From NCBI GenBank assembly GCA_012274445.1, contig JAAROD010000015.1, positions 2,666,001 to 2,730,000 of the forward strand: 64,000 bases of DNA, given 5' to 3'. The notes beneath the pieces are model-generated. The model made no database searches, was not told the DNA's origin, and worked only from the letters and a program-made list of their open reading frames with translations. Of this stretch, positions 21,693 to 31,817 are shown in pieces. Position 1 is the stretch's first letter. Every line of letters begins with the position of its first letter. This DNA comes from Sclerotiophoma versabilis (taxonomy: Eukaryota > Ascomycota > Dothideomycetes > Pleosporales > Didymellaceae). The position numbers were made by a program, and so were the translations under genes.

Positions 21693-23576
21693 ATGGCTCC
21701 TTCGAGAGCATACATACCTTCTGCAGCGCTGATACGCGCGCTTGCACGACCGCAGCCCTTGCGATGTCCCCTTGCTCGCCCTCTGCCGGCGCAATTCGTG
21801 CGTGGGAAGAAGTCGAAAGCAGCCAAAGCGCGAGAAGCGGAGAAAACACGACTGGCGCATGATGCTCGAAGAGAGCGCCACGCTGCGATGACCACAGAAC
21901 AACAAGAGGCTGAGGCTGAGAAGGAAGCCGAAGAGCAGATCCAACAGAAGATGAAGAAGGACAAGAAGTTCGCCGCCGCGGCAGGACCAATAGGGAAACT
22001 CATCACCGAGATGAAGGATCCCGACAAGATCGACAAGTACTTTGAACCGCCAGTATTCAAGGAAGGTGAGGATCCGGGCATCGACTTCTACGAGCTGGAC
22101 CTGGACACAGGCAAGAAGCGGAAGGTGGACCGCTTGGGCACAGTCGCAGATCAGGAGAGGGAGAAGGAGACGCGTGCAATGATCGAGGAGTCATACAGCA
22201 ACCCCGACTATGACGATGCCGAATTGAACAAGCGGCTGATGGACGGCCTCATGGCGAATCCTGCGTTCGCTGATCTGACGGCAGAGCTGAAAGAGATCAA
22301 GGAGAGCATCATGACAAAGGAAGAGCAAATGAAGATGGAAGAGGACGCTGAGAGGGAAGCTCAGCCGGCGATTGAAGAGATCGACACTGCGATACGCACT
22401 GCAATCCACGAATCTGTCATGCAGCTCGCCAACGACCCCGATGTGGGCGACGCAAAGGCAGACCTACAGGCTGTCCTCGACAAGCTGTCAGAGATCAGCG
22501 ACGTTCAAGACCCCGACTTCCAAGCCCTCATGGATAGAGCCACCGAAAAGGTGAATAACAATGCCAAGCTCCAAGCTAAGCTCAATGCTGCCAGTGAGAA
22601 CGAGACCCCAGAGGAGAAGGCGCAATGGGCCGACTTTGAGAAGGAAGTCGAGGAACTTACAGCACCTGAGGAGGAAGACCAAGGAGAAGACTTGGACGTC
22701 CTGGACGAAGATGAGATCAACAAGCTTATGCTCGAAATGCGCGACGTCTTGAAAACCCTCAACATCGAGGGCGACCTCGACAAAGAGCTCGACAAGATGC
22801 TTTCCGAGTCTACCGTCGATATGAGCCAAGCGGAAGACGAGAACGGCGTCAATTTCGACGAAGACACAGATCCTACCGAACTCGCTGCGGCACTCACGCG
22901 CCTGGCCGAGCGGAAAATGAAGACTGCCCCAAAGTCCAACGAAGAGGAAGAAGAACACATCCCGCCAGAGCTGCAGGCCAAAGTCGACAAAATCATGGCC
23001 GACCCAAGGCTTATGGAGAAACTCAGCCATATACAGAAGTTGATAGCGGAGCACACACCCGCCCGCGACCCAAATGATCTCACCCAGATCGACACTGACC
23101 TCGCTCCCGACCCTTACGAAATGGACGACTCCCGCACTGCCACCCTAGCCCAGCGCATGGCCGCCGCACGCGCCGACCCGCACCACGCCGCCGCCCTACG
23201 CAACCTGCGCATCAAACTCCCTCCGCCCTACACCATCTCACCCGCTCTAAAGTCCTTCAATCAAGCCCTGGAATTTGCATACGTTGGCGCCAACGACGAC
23301 GTACGCCGTGTGCTCTGGCGCAGCTACCAGAAAGCGCGCACTCTACCCACATTCCTACAGAACATGAACGACGATGCGTGGGATATCCTGTACTATTCGC
23401 AAGCCGTGACCTGGACAGGGAATCAGAATCGGGGCGACCATTTGAAGTTGTTGCTAGCTGATCTGGCAAGCGTGGGCAGGAGCGGGCCGCCTACGCATCC
23501 CAGTGCGCTGGGTCAGCATCAGGAGGCCGCTAGGTTAGAGGCGGCTCAGAGAGAAGCGGAAATGGAGAGTGTGTGA
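21693..23576 (+). CDS. Acidic coiled-coil protein, probably mitochondrial, function unknown
   Basis: The frame is open from 21579, but the ATG at 21693 is preferred. It starts 627 residues with an Arg/Ala-rich, acid-free N-terminus (MAPSRAYIPSAALIRALARP) typical of a mitochondrial targeting peptide, with the basic motif RGKKSKAAKAREAEK just after the likely cleavage region. The central 400 residues are extremely Glu/Asp/Lys-rich and predicted helical. The last 130 residues look globular and conserved (SPALKSFNQALEFAYVG, then DAWDILYYSQAVTWTG). The C-terminal block reminds me of uncharacterised fungal mitochondrial proteins, possibly linked to translation, but I cannot name the family. No intron is needed. 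It follows the PLC-like gene by 238 bases on the same strand. Confidence 0.78.
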   Translation: MAPSRAYIPSAALIRALARPQPLRCPLARPLPAQFVRGKKSKAAKAREAEKTRLAHDARRERHAAMTTEQQEAEAEKEAEEQIQQKMKKDKKFAAAAGPIGKLITEMKDPDKIDKYFEPPVFKEGEDPGIDFYELDLDTGKKRKVDRLGTVADQEREKETRAMIEESYSNPDYDDAELNKRLMDGLMANPAFADLTAELKEIKESIMTKEEQMKMEEDAEREAQPAIEEIDTAIRTAIHESVMQLANDPDVGDAKADLQAVLDKLSEISDVQDPDFQALMDRATEKVNNNAKLQAKLNAASENETPEEKAQWADFEKEVEELTAPEEEDQGEDLDVLDEDEINKLMLEMRDVLKTLNIEGDLDKELDKMLSESTVDMSQAEDENGVNFDEDTDPTELAAALTRLAERKMKTAPKSNEEEEEHIPPELQAKVDKIMADPRLMEKLSHIQKLIAEHTPARDPNDLTQIDTDLAPDPYEMDDSRTATLAQRMAAARADPHHAAALRNLRIKLPPPYTISPALKSFNQALEFAYVGANDDVRRVLWRSYQKARTLPTFLQNMNDDAWDILYYSQAVTWTGNQNRGDHLKLLLADLASVGRSGPPTHPSALGQHQEAARLEAAQREAEMESV

Positions 23577-24024
23577 GTGAAGGGTGTAAGTATAAATGTG
23601 GAGAGGTAGAGAGATGGGAGTAAAGAGCTTTGTATGTGCGTACTGATCTACTTTTTGGCTTTGCCATCGCTGTGGATGGCAGCGATGCTTGTCTCGGTGT
23701 TGTAGGGAGAAGAGAGAAGAAAGCAGTGTGATGAAACACAGCGGAGACCTGGAAGTAAAAAGCGTCGAGATCTCCGCGCTAGTACTTCGATCGATTTCGG
23801 CAGGTACCAGGTGCAGATGGCATCTTGATAGCCTTTTGGTGTTGAGTTTGATGAACTGCCGACATCACGGCACGTAGCGACTGCAAGATACCCCAAGCGA
23901 AATATGTCAAATACATCAGAGTGCCAAATATCATTACACCAGTGATGCTAAACAACGCTAAAGGACTCCAGGCTGACCATGGGTATCTTGCCAACGCCGA
24001 AAATGCACCAACGACCGCAAGAGA
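23577..24024. other. Convergent intergenic region
   Basis: About 450 bases between the stop codons of the acidic mitochondrial gene (+) and NAT4 (-). A short minus-strand frame here contains a hydrophobic stretch but has no good start. No terminator motif is obvious. Confidence 0.4.
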
Positions 24025-25029
24025 TCAGAGCTCCTTACTCATGATGATATAGTCTGCCTTGATGACCTTCCGTCTCGTCACCCTGTTGCTAGGACTGAGC
24101 TCATCCTTCACAAAACCCGCCCTCTCGTACACCCTCCTTGCCCCCTCGTTGACTGTGAATACTGTCAACATAATCTTACTGATCTTGACCAGGCGAGCTT
24201 GGCCTTCTATCCATTCTATCATTCGTCTGCCAAGACCCTGATTGCGCAGCCGGTCATCAATATGAACTTCGTAGATGTACAACACTGGCCTCATCATGTT
24301 CAGCTCTTCTTCTTCGGGTTCGAGTTTGAAGGACAAAAAGCCAAGGATTGCGCCGACGTGGTCTGCGCTCGAGTCCGGCTCACTTGTTTTATCCACGCCT
24401 GTGTAACCTGCTACTTGTCGGATGAGAAGGTACATCATCTCTGGATGTGTCATCTCCTCCATCTTGTAGTCGGGATCCCAGCCACGACTTGACGACTTGT
24501 AGTCTTGTTGTGAAGTCTTCGATATAAGGTCGAAGCATGCAGCAAGCTCGCTGTTGCTCATCTTTGGCGCCCTTTTGACCTCGAAGTGGAGGGCAGAGTA
24601 GAATCGAAGTTCAGCGAAGTGCTGGAATGTGTCCGAGTGCAGCTCTGTGGGCGCATTGTGTGCTTCGATGAAGGCAGTGCGGTGCTCCAAGGGTGTGTCG
24701 TCGGTTATGCTTAGTGCTGGGAATGTGCTTTCTGAGGACAGTGAGGTGCGTTCATGGAGTTTCTGAGGAGACAAAGGCCCTGCGATGCGTAGACAGTTGT
24801 CGTCAGCGTCGGGGGTGGGTGAAGGGCCCGGCTTTGGACGCTCTGTTTTTCGATTGCTTGCGAGAGCTGGGATAACGGAGTTGAGCTTGGGTAGCTTCCG
24901 GGGATCTTGAGACTCTGCTTGATCTGCATCGGCAGGGCGCCATCTCCTCTTGAGCTTTGCCTTTTGACCGTTGTAGCCAGTGGCCATCTGCTCTCCCTCA
25001 GACTCCGAATCGGAGTGCCCGAAGCTCAT
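24025..25029 (-). CDS. NAT4: N-terminal histone acetyltransferase NatD (NAA40/Nat4)
   Basis: Single-exon gene. The first ATG is at 25029 (MSFGHSDSESEGEQ), giving 334 residues. A disordered acidic and basic N-terminus of about 140 residues precedes the GNAT domain. The family hallmark SSSRGWDPDYK is present. The YIYEVHIDDRLRNQGLGRRM segment contains the acetyl-CoA-binding R-x-x-G-x-G/A motif, and VFTVNEGARRVYERAGF and SNRVTRRKVIKADYIIMSK match the characteristic C-terminus of this family. NatD acetylates the N-terminal serine of histones H4 and H2A and thereby affects chromatin. The N-terminal extension is longer than in yeast Nat4. It is divergent from the LYR-motif gene across a 313-bp shared promoter region. 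Confidence 0.93.
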   Translation of the reverse strand: MSFGHSDSESEGEQMATGYNGQKAKLKRRWRPADADQAESQDPRKLPKLNSVIPALASNRKTERPKPGPSPTPDADDNCLRIAGPLSPQKLHERTSLSSESTFPALSITDDTPLEHRTAFIEAHNAPTELHSDTFQHFAELRFYSALHFEVKRAPKMSNSELAACFDLISKTSQQDYKSSSRGWDPDYKMEEMTHPEMMYLLIRQVAGYTGVDKTSEPDSSADHVGAILGFLSFKLEPEEEELNMMRPVLYIYEVHIDDRLRNQGLGRRMIEWIEGQARLVKISKIMLTVFTVNEGARRVYERAGFVKDELSPSNRVTRRKVIKADYIIMSKEL

Positions 25030-25342
25030 AGCGTCCTCCGATTGCACCGAGATAACTTGCGTGAGGCTTGACCATCAGCGCGGCGGTCGTGAAGAGTTGT
25101 GCAGCTGGACGCGTCGAAATTCGGGGGAGACGCGCAGGTGGGGCCACAAAGGCAAGGCTGACAGGGCTGGGCTGTTCCCGCAACCTAAGACACGCCCTAG
25201 CCCAGTCCAGTCTTTACGTCAGCCTGCATCTCGAGACAGAGCCTCATCGTAAACGCCGCTTCAGTCCATCTCAAAGCGCATTCTTGTGCCCTATCTCCCT
25301 GCTATACCCTGATTCTTGTTCCATCCAGACGTCAACGAGGGG
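25030..25342. promoter_or_regulatory. Bidirectional promoter region between NAT4 and the LYR-motif gene
   Basis: Only 313 bases separate the two start codons, which point away from each other, so both transcripts must start here. The half next to 25343 is CT-rich (tcatctc, ccctatctccctgctatacc). No specific factor site is claimed. Confidence 0.55.
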
Positions 25343-25811
25343 ATGTTGCGCAGGTATGCAACGATAGCGACGAAGCCGGCTTCCCGGCTGCAAGCGCGAG
25401 GAAAGAACCCTTTGGGACTCGACCATGTACGCTGCGCCCTATAATGGCAGTCGATTGATCTGACAGTGACCCTAGTTCATAGAGCGACAGAAGGTGATAT
25501 CATTGTGGCGAGACATCGTTCGCAGTACCAATAACATACCGGACGCCGCCACCAAGACCGACATGAGACAGTTCGCTCGAGTGGAATTCGAGCAACATCG
25601 TCACATCACTGACCTGGTATGTACTCGTCTTACATGAACGCACAACAACATATACTAAGAGACTCCGCACAGGATCATATACGTTATCTGCTCTCGGTAT
25701 GATTTGCCCAAGCGCATTTGCCACGTCCTAAGCTGATTTTCCCAGACCGGCAAAACTCAGTACCAGACCATGAAAGGCACACTTATCAATTCTGGAGTCC
25801 TGACCGAATGA
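25343..25811 (+). CDS. LYR-motif (LYRM2-like) mitochondrial protein, four exons
   Basis: Exons 25343-25426, 25476-25616, 25673-25696 and 25746-25811 are all in phase 0 and encode 104 residues. The introns are 49, 56 and 49 nt with GTACGC/GTATGT/GTATGA donors and CTAG/ACAG/CCAG acceptors. The third exon is only 24 nt. The N-terminus (MLRRYATIATKPASRLQARG) is a mitochondrial presequence type. GLDHFIERQKVISLWRDI matches the LYR signature with Trp at the Tyr position. RQFARVEFEQHR, DHIRYLLSTGK and a terminal TLINSG match LYRM2-type proteins along their length. LYR proteins partner acyl-ACP and assist complex I or Fe-S protein assembly in the mitochondrial matrix. The gene is invisible to ORF calling because no exon exceeds 47 codons. 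The splice model rests on perfect phase plus family match. Confidence 0.88.
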
Positions 25812-26112
25812 ATTCAATGTATATATCCTCCTTCTCTTGCATCTACTGCTGCTTTTGCTTCGTGTTCCTCATTGGCTCAGAACCGAGGGGCTCTCGCTAG
25901 CGCGCTTTCCGTCTCCCCACCCATGCACTCGTCAACATCCCAAGTTCCCAATACCATACACTCGTTTTCCGAGCAGTCTGCTCTTGCATTACCTGCACCT
26001 TTGTTATTTCCATTAGCCCTACACGTACGTCTCACGTTGATAAAGCAATCCAAGGGACGGCAGGAACAGACTGACCAACCCATCTGCAGTATTGCAGTCT
26101 GCAACTAGCACC

Positions 26113-28416
26113 ATGGCAATCACGAGATCTGTGTGTATCGTCGGCGCAGGACCTTCCGGATTGGTGGCAGCGAAGACGTTTTTGCAGAATGGCAGCTATA
26201 CTGTCACCGTGTATGAAGCTGCGGATCGCGTCGGAGGCATGTGGAGAGCCCTACCAGGCGAGTACGGTGACAAATGCAGCCCGGAGATGAAGACGAATCT
26301 AAGCCGCTTCACCGTCGCTTTTCCCGACCTTTCATGGTCATCCGTTGATCTTTCAGATCCGGTGACTGGAGCACCTTCGCCTTCTACACCACCAATGTTT
26401 CCAAAAGCATGGCAAGTTGGGCGGTATCTTGAAAAGTACACTGAAAAGTTTGGCCTCAAATCGAACATTTTCTTCAATCGCAAAGTTGTCGATGCGAATA
26501 TTCTCGACGATACGAAGATCTGGCAGGTCTCCACTTTTGATTCTAAAACGCATCAATCGGAGACGCAGACGTTTGACTACCTGATCATTGCGAGCGGATT
26601 CTTTGGTGAGCGAGGCCAAACTTTTAGTCCCTCCACGGGCGGCAATCTCCACAACATCCAACATTCTTCTGTATTCCGGAATTTGCCCTCTCTCAGCAAA
26701 AAGCCTGGTAAGATCGCTGTCATCGGTGGAGGCATCAGCGGGTCGGAAGCTGCTGCCCAAGCTGCTTTCCAAATCTCCAGCGCGAAGCACTCGCCAGGCA
26801 AGAGCAAACCTATTCATGCGGAGAGCAAGATCTACCACATATTCAATCGTCCTTTCTACTGTCTTCCTCGTTACCTCCCTCAAAACCCTTACAAAGGATT
26901 AGGCCAAGATACCAACCTGGCACCTGGTTTCCTCCCGCTTGACCTTGTCCTCTACAACCTCTCACGCCGTGGAGAGGGCGAGATCTCTGCTTCTATTACA
27001 ACAGTCCCACCTGAAAAGGCAAAGAAGGGCCACGAGTTCATGCGCTCGGTCATCGGCGGCGATCAGCAGGAGTATGGCAACACAGCACTCGTGCACACGT
27101 CAGATCAGACACAATACCCTGGATATTGCGGGATTACCGATACTTACCTCGAGTTTGTCAGGAGTGGGCTGATTATTCCAGTACAAGGCTGGGTCGAAAA
27201 GATCGAGCAAAAGGACACCGGCCACTCTTTTGATATTGCGCTGCGGCACAATGAACCGTGGTCCGGCAAGGCAGGAGTACGTCGATATCTACCAAAACTT
27301 TCACCCAACCTTACTGAAATGTGTTAGACAAAGAGTGAGCTCTCGGATATTGCAGGTGTTATTGAGGCCACTGGCTACAAGGTCAGTCTCGACTACCTTC
27401 ACGATACGCCGAGAGGGTTCCTCTATCCCGACGCATCTTGCCCCCGTATTCCTTTCCTCCTCACTCGCGGTTCTATACTCTCGGAAAATCTAACCCTTGG
27501 GTTTGTGGGATTCTATGAGGGCCCTTACTGGGGAGTCATGGAGATGCAGGCACGCTTCATTGCTGACACTTGGTCCAAATCCACTTCTGAACCAACCCAC
27601 CCCACTAGAGCTAGTCTGAACCAGCTCGATACGACGGAGCGTATGCGACACCAGCTTCAGTTCGAGGGCTCTTTGCAAGTACCACAGTTCTGGATGGCAG
27701 ACTACGTTGGGATTGTTGAGGAAATCGCACGTGACGTTGGTGTGAAGCGAGTGGACGCAGCATTTGCTGGTCAGAAGGGCCCTGCATTTCCATCCCGCTA
27801 CCAGGGTATCGGTACAGATGGTGAGGCTGATGCTGTTGTGCAGGAGGTTGCTGGGTTGTTGAAGGCTTCGGACGAGGACTGTAAGTTCGTCGCAGCGGCA
27901 GTCTTTCGGGCTATGCAGGGTTTTTGGTCTCTACACCGCAACATCGCCACTCGCAATACCACCCCAGGTGGAGTACTCACAGGTACCGCAGAGTTTCATC
28001 CGCGTACACCTACAGATCCCACATACGCTGCTGAGTACCTGTATGTTGAGGAAGGGGTGTTCAAGATGGATAACGGGTTTGCCTTCCCTGCGACCCGTCG
28101 CTACGTTTACCGCTATAACGAGACAACGGACAAGATCACGGCATGGTTCGCTGATGAAGATGGAGTGTCAACCGGTGCTTTCTTCAATACATGGGATTTT
28201 TATCATCCGGCAGATGAGAATCACGGGTGGAAGGCCAAGGGACATCATTGGTGTGATCCGGATACATACAAGAGCGGGTGCGAGTTCAAGTTTCGTGGTG
28301 CAAGCTTGCACACCTTTGCCATTACATATGAGGTTGCCGGGCCGAAGAAAGACTACAGCCATGAGAGCTGGTACGAAAGGCCGAAAAGCGGGAACAGCTC
28401 AGTTGATCGTCCTTAG
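26113..28416 (+). CDS. FAD-dependent monooxygenase fused to a C-terminal DUF6314 domain
   Basis: Exons 26113-27276 and 27328-28416 (51-nt intron, GTACGT...GTTAG) give 750 residues; without splicing the frame stops at 27327. The first ATG is at 26113. The FAD-binding GAGPSG lies at residues 11-16, with YEAADRVGGMW after it. A second dinucleotide-binding GGGISG occurs near residue 200, and the family ATGY motif lies just after the splice junction. This is the layout of flavin-containing monooxygenases, which oxygenate soft nucleophiles using NADPH and oxygen. From about residue 605 to 740 the sequence (GTAEFHPR..., AEYLYVEEG) fits the DUF6314 domain, which in fungi often follows such monooxygenases. 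The acceptor could instead be six bases later, adding or removing two residues. The substrate is unknown. Confidence 0.88.
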
Positions 28417-30060
28417 CCATTCATCAACTGCTAAGGGAACTGTAAATTGCGTATTGTGTTCTCGTTCAGGTCAGTGGTCGCCAGCTTCAAGATTCTGGAG
28501 TGACGCTAATAGATGGTAGATCTTGACCCGCAACATAAATTCGTACTGCATGCCCAAGGGCCGCCTTGCGTCTTCCGAAGTCAATTTTACTACAGAATGA
28601 CTACCTGTGAAGACCCTGGATAGCAGCCGTCAAAGTCGGCCCGGTCTTATCACTTCAGCTCTTGTTGTTCTCCATGATCACACTTGTCACACATGTAATC
28701 ACGGCCTCGTGGTCTGTCCCATCATGTTGTCTAATTGCCGAGTGTCCGAAACTTCAGAAACAACAAAATTTGCCCGGATAGAGCTTCCACTAACCATTCG
28801 CAGCTTTCTGCTGGGATGTCTCACCAGTGTTGTGGGGTGTTGCGAGACAGGCCTGTCTTTCTAGGCGACGACTTTCCTGTTAGCAACTTGAGGTCGTACA
28901 CTACTCAAACCCTGCTATCGACAGCTTCTTGATCCGCGGGATATGTCATGAACTATGGATCTCGTTCGAACTTATGCTGGACTTGTTCTGGTTTGTCATT
29001 GGAACAGGCTGCTGCACGGATCTGATAACGTTGGAATGGATTAACTGTGCTGAGACTTACTAACAGCAGATCCGAGGATCGCGAAGATTTGGCAACTATA
29101 GCCACCGCCTCCCCAGCTTTCTGAGAGATTTTCATCTGCGACTATATCGACTCATGGCATGATATCTTCTCCAGTGAAATGATTTGGCAGGAGCCTCCTC
29201 GTCCTGGGCAACACCAAGATTGTGACCCTTCCCCTATCATCGCCTCACACCACTTATCATACGTTCATTGCCTCTCGACGCTTCTCGAAGGCCGCCACAG
29301 AGTACAACCGTCGTAACAAACGCAGAGGGCCACTTTATACCCACCTTCAGGGCTGGCGCTGAAGGTCTCATGACACGTCGCATTGGAAGTCTGACGCTCA
29401 AACCCATCCTACCACAGAGCAGTCCTCGCGCTAGTCTTAGGTCATGATAGAGGACTCACATGTGGAATGCATGCGAATACTACAGCGAGCAGATGACTCG
29501 CCTAATACGCATGGTGCCCCGATCAAAAATGTTTCTCTTAGCGCTGGACACCGCGTTAGAATCTGACCACACAGTCTGATGCCTGCTGCTATGTCACCAC
29601 ACGGCACTTACGCGACGATGCGCACATCATTTCCACCTTCGCTACCTATGCCCAAGTCCAGAGAACGATCTTCAGTATATGGCAAAAGGCTCAGTTGCAT
29701 GGTACCGTGGAGCGTGCTTGCCGTCCTGAGTCTCAAAAGTCACAGCAACCCAGATGGGGCGACGGGTTGTAACCGTAGATCTTTTGATTGTCCAGTCATC
29801 ATTATGAAAGAGCCCGAGAGTTGGTGCGATGGATCTGCAGATAGATCTCCTATTTAACGTCGCGACAAGAGTCCTTTTGGATTGTCCCCAACTTTCAACT
29901 TCAGATCATCTTTACACATTATCTGCTCAGAATCCTTACACAGAATCATTCGGCTTTCACTGCCGCGACCAGTTGCAACACAACCCACCTCAATAAGTAC
30001 ACCGCCAGCCAAGCGTCTTGATACCCCTCATCCCCTCATTTTTTAGCCACCACCACCACA
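28417..30060. other. 1.6-kb intergenic region
   Basis: No supportable gene. The right end (about 29880-30060) is a CT- and CA-rich leader with a CTATTTAA TATA-like element near 29848, and should be the promoter of the cysteine-rich secreted protein gene. Short ORFs have no recognisable content. Confidence 0.4.
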
Positions 30061-31281
30061 ATGAAGGTCGAATATTTTATCCCTTTCTTGCTAGTGGGTC
30101 TCGCTCTATCGAGCCCTGCAAAGCGAGATTGCGGTCGAGAGAAGTGCTACGATGCCGTGAACGAATGCGGCACGGCATATGGAGGGTAAGCAACGCGTGA
30201 TTACGCTCCACGTGTAGCAACTTGTCCATATGGCTCAAGACATTTGCGCTAATTCACAAGTAGCTGTTGGACTGAGTGTGCGGATGGCATCAGAGAAATC
30301 CCTACATTCACAGCACCGCATTGTGCGTCTGATATCGATACATCCGCGAATACAGATTCCCACTACCCTACCAGGACAACCAACGCTATAACCAATGTCC
30401 CCTCGCCTATTTCTGGCACAACCGAGTCTCTGATCACACCCGCGCCTGCCCCGGACACGACGACAGCTCCAAAGTTGAGCAAGACGAGAACCTGCTCTCC
30501 TTTGTGGTTATGTGTTGATTATATGGCAGTCTGTGGCGATCTAACCCAGATGTATGGCGGGCAAGTCTTTCCTCTGATTCTGTTCTCATCTTGGGTGCAG
30601 CTGTGTCGTCACTCGTTACTAACAATACACAGATGCTACGATGTTTGTACCTCCGCCCCTCCAGTCAAATCGCCGCTTTGTAGCCTTCCGTCAAAGACTG
30701 CTAAGACTGGTTATGCGACTCCCACACCAGTTCCTGAGCCTGGAGCTGCCTATACCAAGGAACCCGCCTCTGACAACGTTGCTCCTGCTATAGACGACAG
30801 CAAGGCTCTGGTCATGGCAGAGATGCCAAGCGCCGACACCTCTGCTCCTGGACCTTCAGTTATTCCCAATGTGGGGGAATTTAGGATGGCCAATATCCCT
30901 TCTGAAGCCTCTCCCACGACTGAGACCGCAGACCTGATTGAAGCTCCTCAGTCGCTGCGAGGTGCAGCTATCGCCAAGATGATGGCGGATAAGGACAGGA
31001 AGCCCAATGCGGACAATGTGCCATGTTGGGACAAAGACACTTGCAAAGAAGTTCAGCTTGGTATACCATCACCATTGCCGGTGGAGTCCTCAACAGGATC
31101 TTCAACAGAACCTACGGCAGAGCCTTCAGCAGAGCCTTCAGCAGAGCCTTCAGCAGAGCCTTCAGCAGAGCCTTCAGCAGAGCCTTCAGCAGAGCCTTCC
31201 GCAGATGCTCCTGCGGAGGCTCCTTCAGACAATCCCGCAGCAGCCCCACAGGAAGCCCAGGCCGAACCTGCCGTGGTGTGA
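30061..31281 (+). CDS. Secreted two-module cysteine-rich protein with Ala-Glu-Pro-Ser repeat tail
   Basis: Exons 30061-30185, 30264-30560 and 30633-31281 encode 356 residues. The first 18-20 residues are a signal peptide. Module 1 (exon 1 into 2) has cysteines spaced C-x4-C-x6-C-x6-C-x3-C and module 2 (exon 2 into 3) C-x5-C-x6-C-x9-C-x3-C. Both share C-G...YGG-C-(W/Y)-x-x-C, and each is cut by an intron at the same place, after the second base of the last Gly codon. Intron 1 is GT-AG; intron 2 begins GCAAGT with a TTACTAAC branch, a GC-AG intron. The linkers are Thr/Pro-rich, and seven copies of a 12-bp unit encode AEPS near the end. This is the style of fungal apoplastic or wall-associated secreted proteins; no enzyme motif is seen. 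An effector-like role is inference. Confidence 0.8.
31117..31200 (+). repeat. Seven tandem 12-bp units encoding Ala-Glu-Pro-Ser
   Basis: The unit gcagagccttca is repeated seven times, nearly perfectly (the last copy ends in ttcc), inside the coding sequence of the secreted cysteine-rich protein. Degenerate flanking copies (EPT before, ADAP and AEAP after) suggest expansion by slippage in frame. Such coding minisatellites often vary in copy number between strains. Confidence 0.97.
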
Positions 31282-31817
31282 GGTCGGCGAGCTTGCGCTG
31301 CCACAGTAGATGATAGTCTGCAGTATGTTTTCTTACGGAGTACAGTCGCTATTTATTTCAGTCAGCGTTGGATCCGGCTTTTTGCGTCTTGGCGAGGTGT
31401 TTGATGAGGCAGATAAATTGTTCCAGGATGAGCGTGGGCTCTCTTTGTTTCTTCCTAGATCACTCTTCTTTCTTTGTAATGGAACACTTCTTCAGTCTTT
31501 TCAGTAGATGAGTATAAGGCTTTTAGGCTCGCACATTCAATTCTCGTGCAGCACGTCTTTGTTCGAGCATGCATTGCCGTGGTCTATTGAATTGTCTCGC
31601 CCAGGCCTAAGCCCTTGTCCAACGTTCAGTTTTTTGTTTCAATGCTCGACTCATTTTCTCTAGTGTGGCTGCCTAAAGTCGAGCCCTGTGTCCACTCACA
31701 GCGTGATCGTAGGCATCAAGAGTCCGTAATAATTCGCCAAAACTTTGCTACGGACCAGCAGCAATCTATTGCCCATTTACCAGTGGAAAGCCGAACTGGG
31801 GTCCAATGCCACTGTGA
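31282..31817. other. Convergent intergenic region
   Basis: About 540 bases of T-rich sequence between converging genes, presumably 3' untranslated sequence of the cysteine-rich protein. No gene is supportable. Confidence 0.4.

Noticed and set aside
22488..23095. Minus-strand frames inside the acidic mitochondrial gene
   Set aside because: Complement of Glu/Asp/Lys codons, which reads as Leu/Phe/Ser-rich sequence.
23779..23994. Minus-strand frame with a membrane-helix-like stretch 3' of NAT4
   Set aside because: It has no ATG at a sensible position and would overlap the 3' flank of NAT4. The hydrophobic run alone is not enough.
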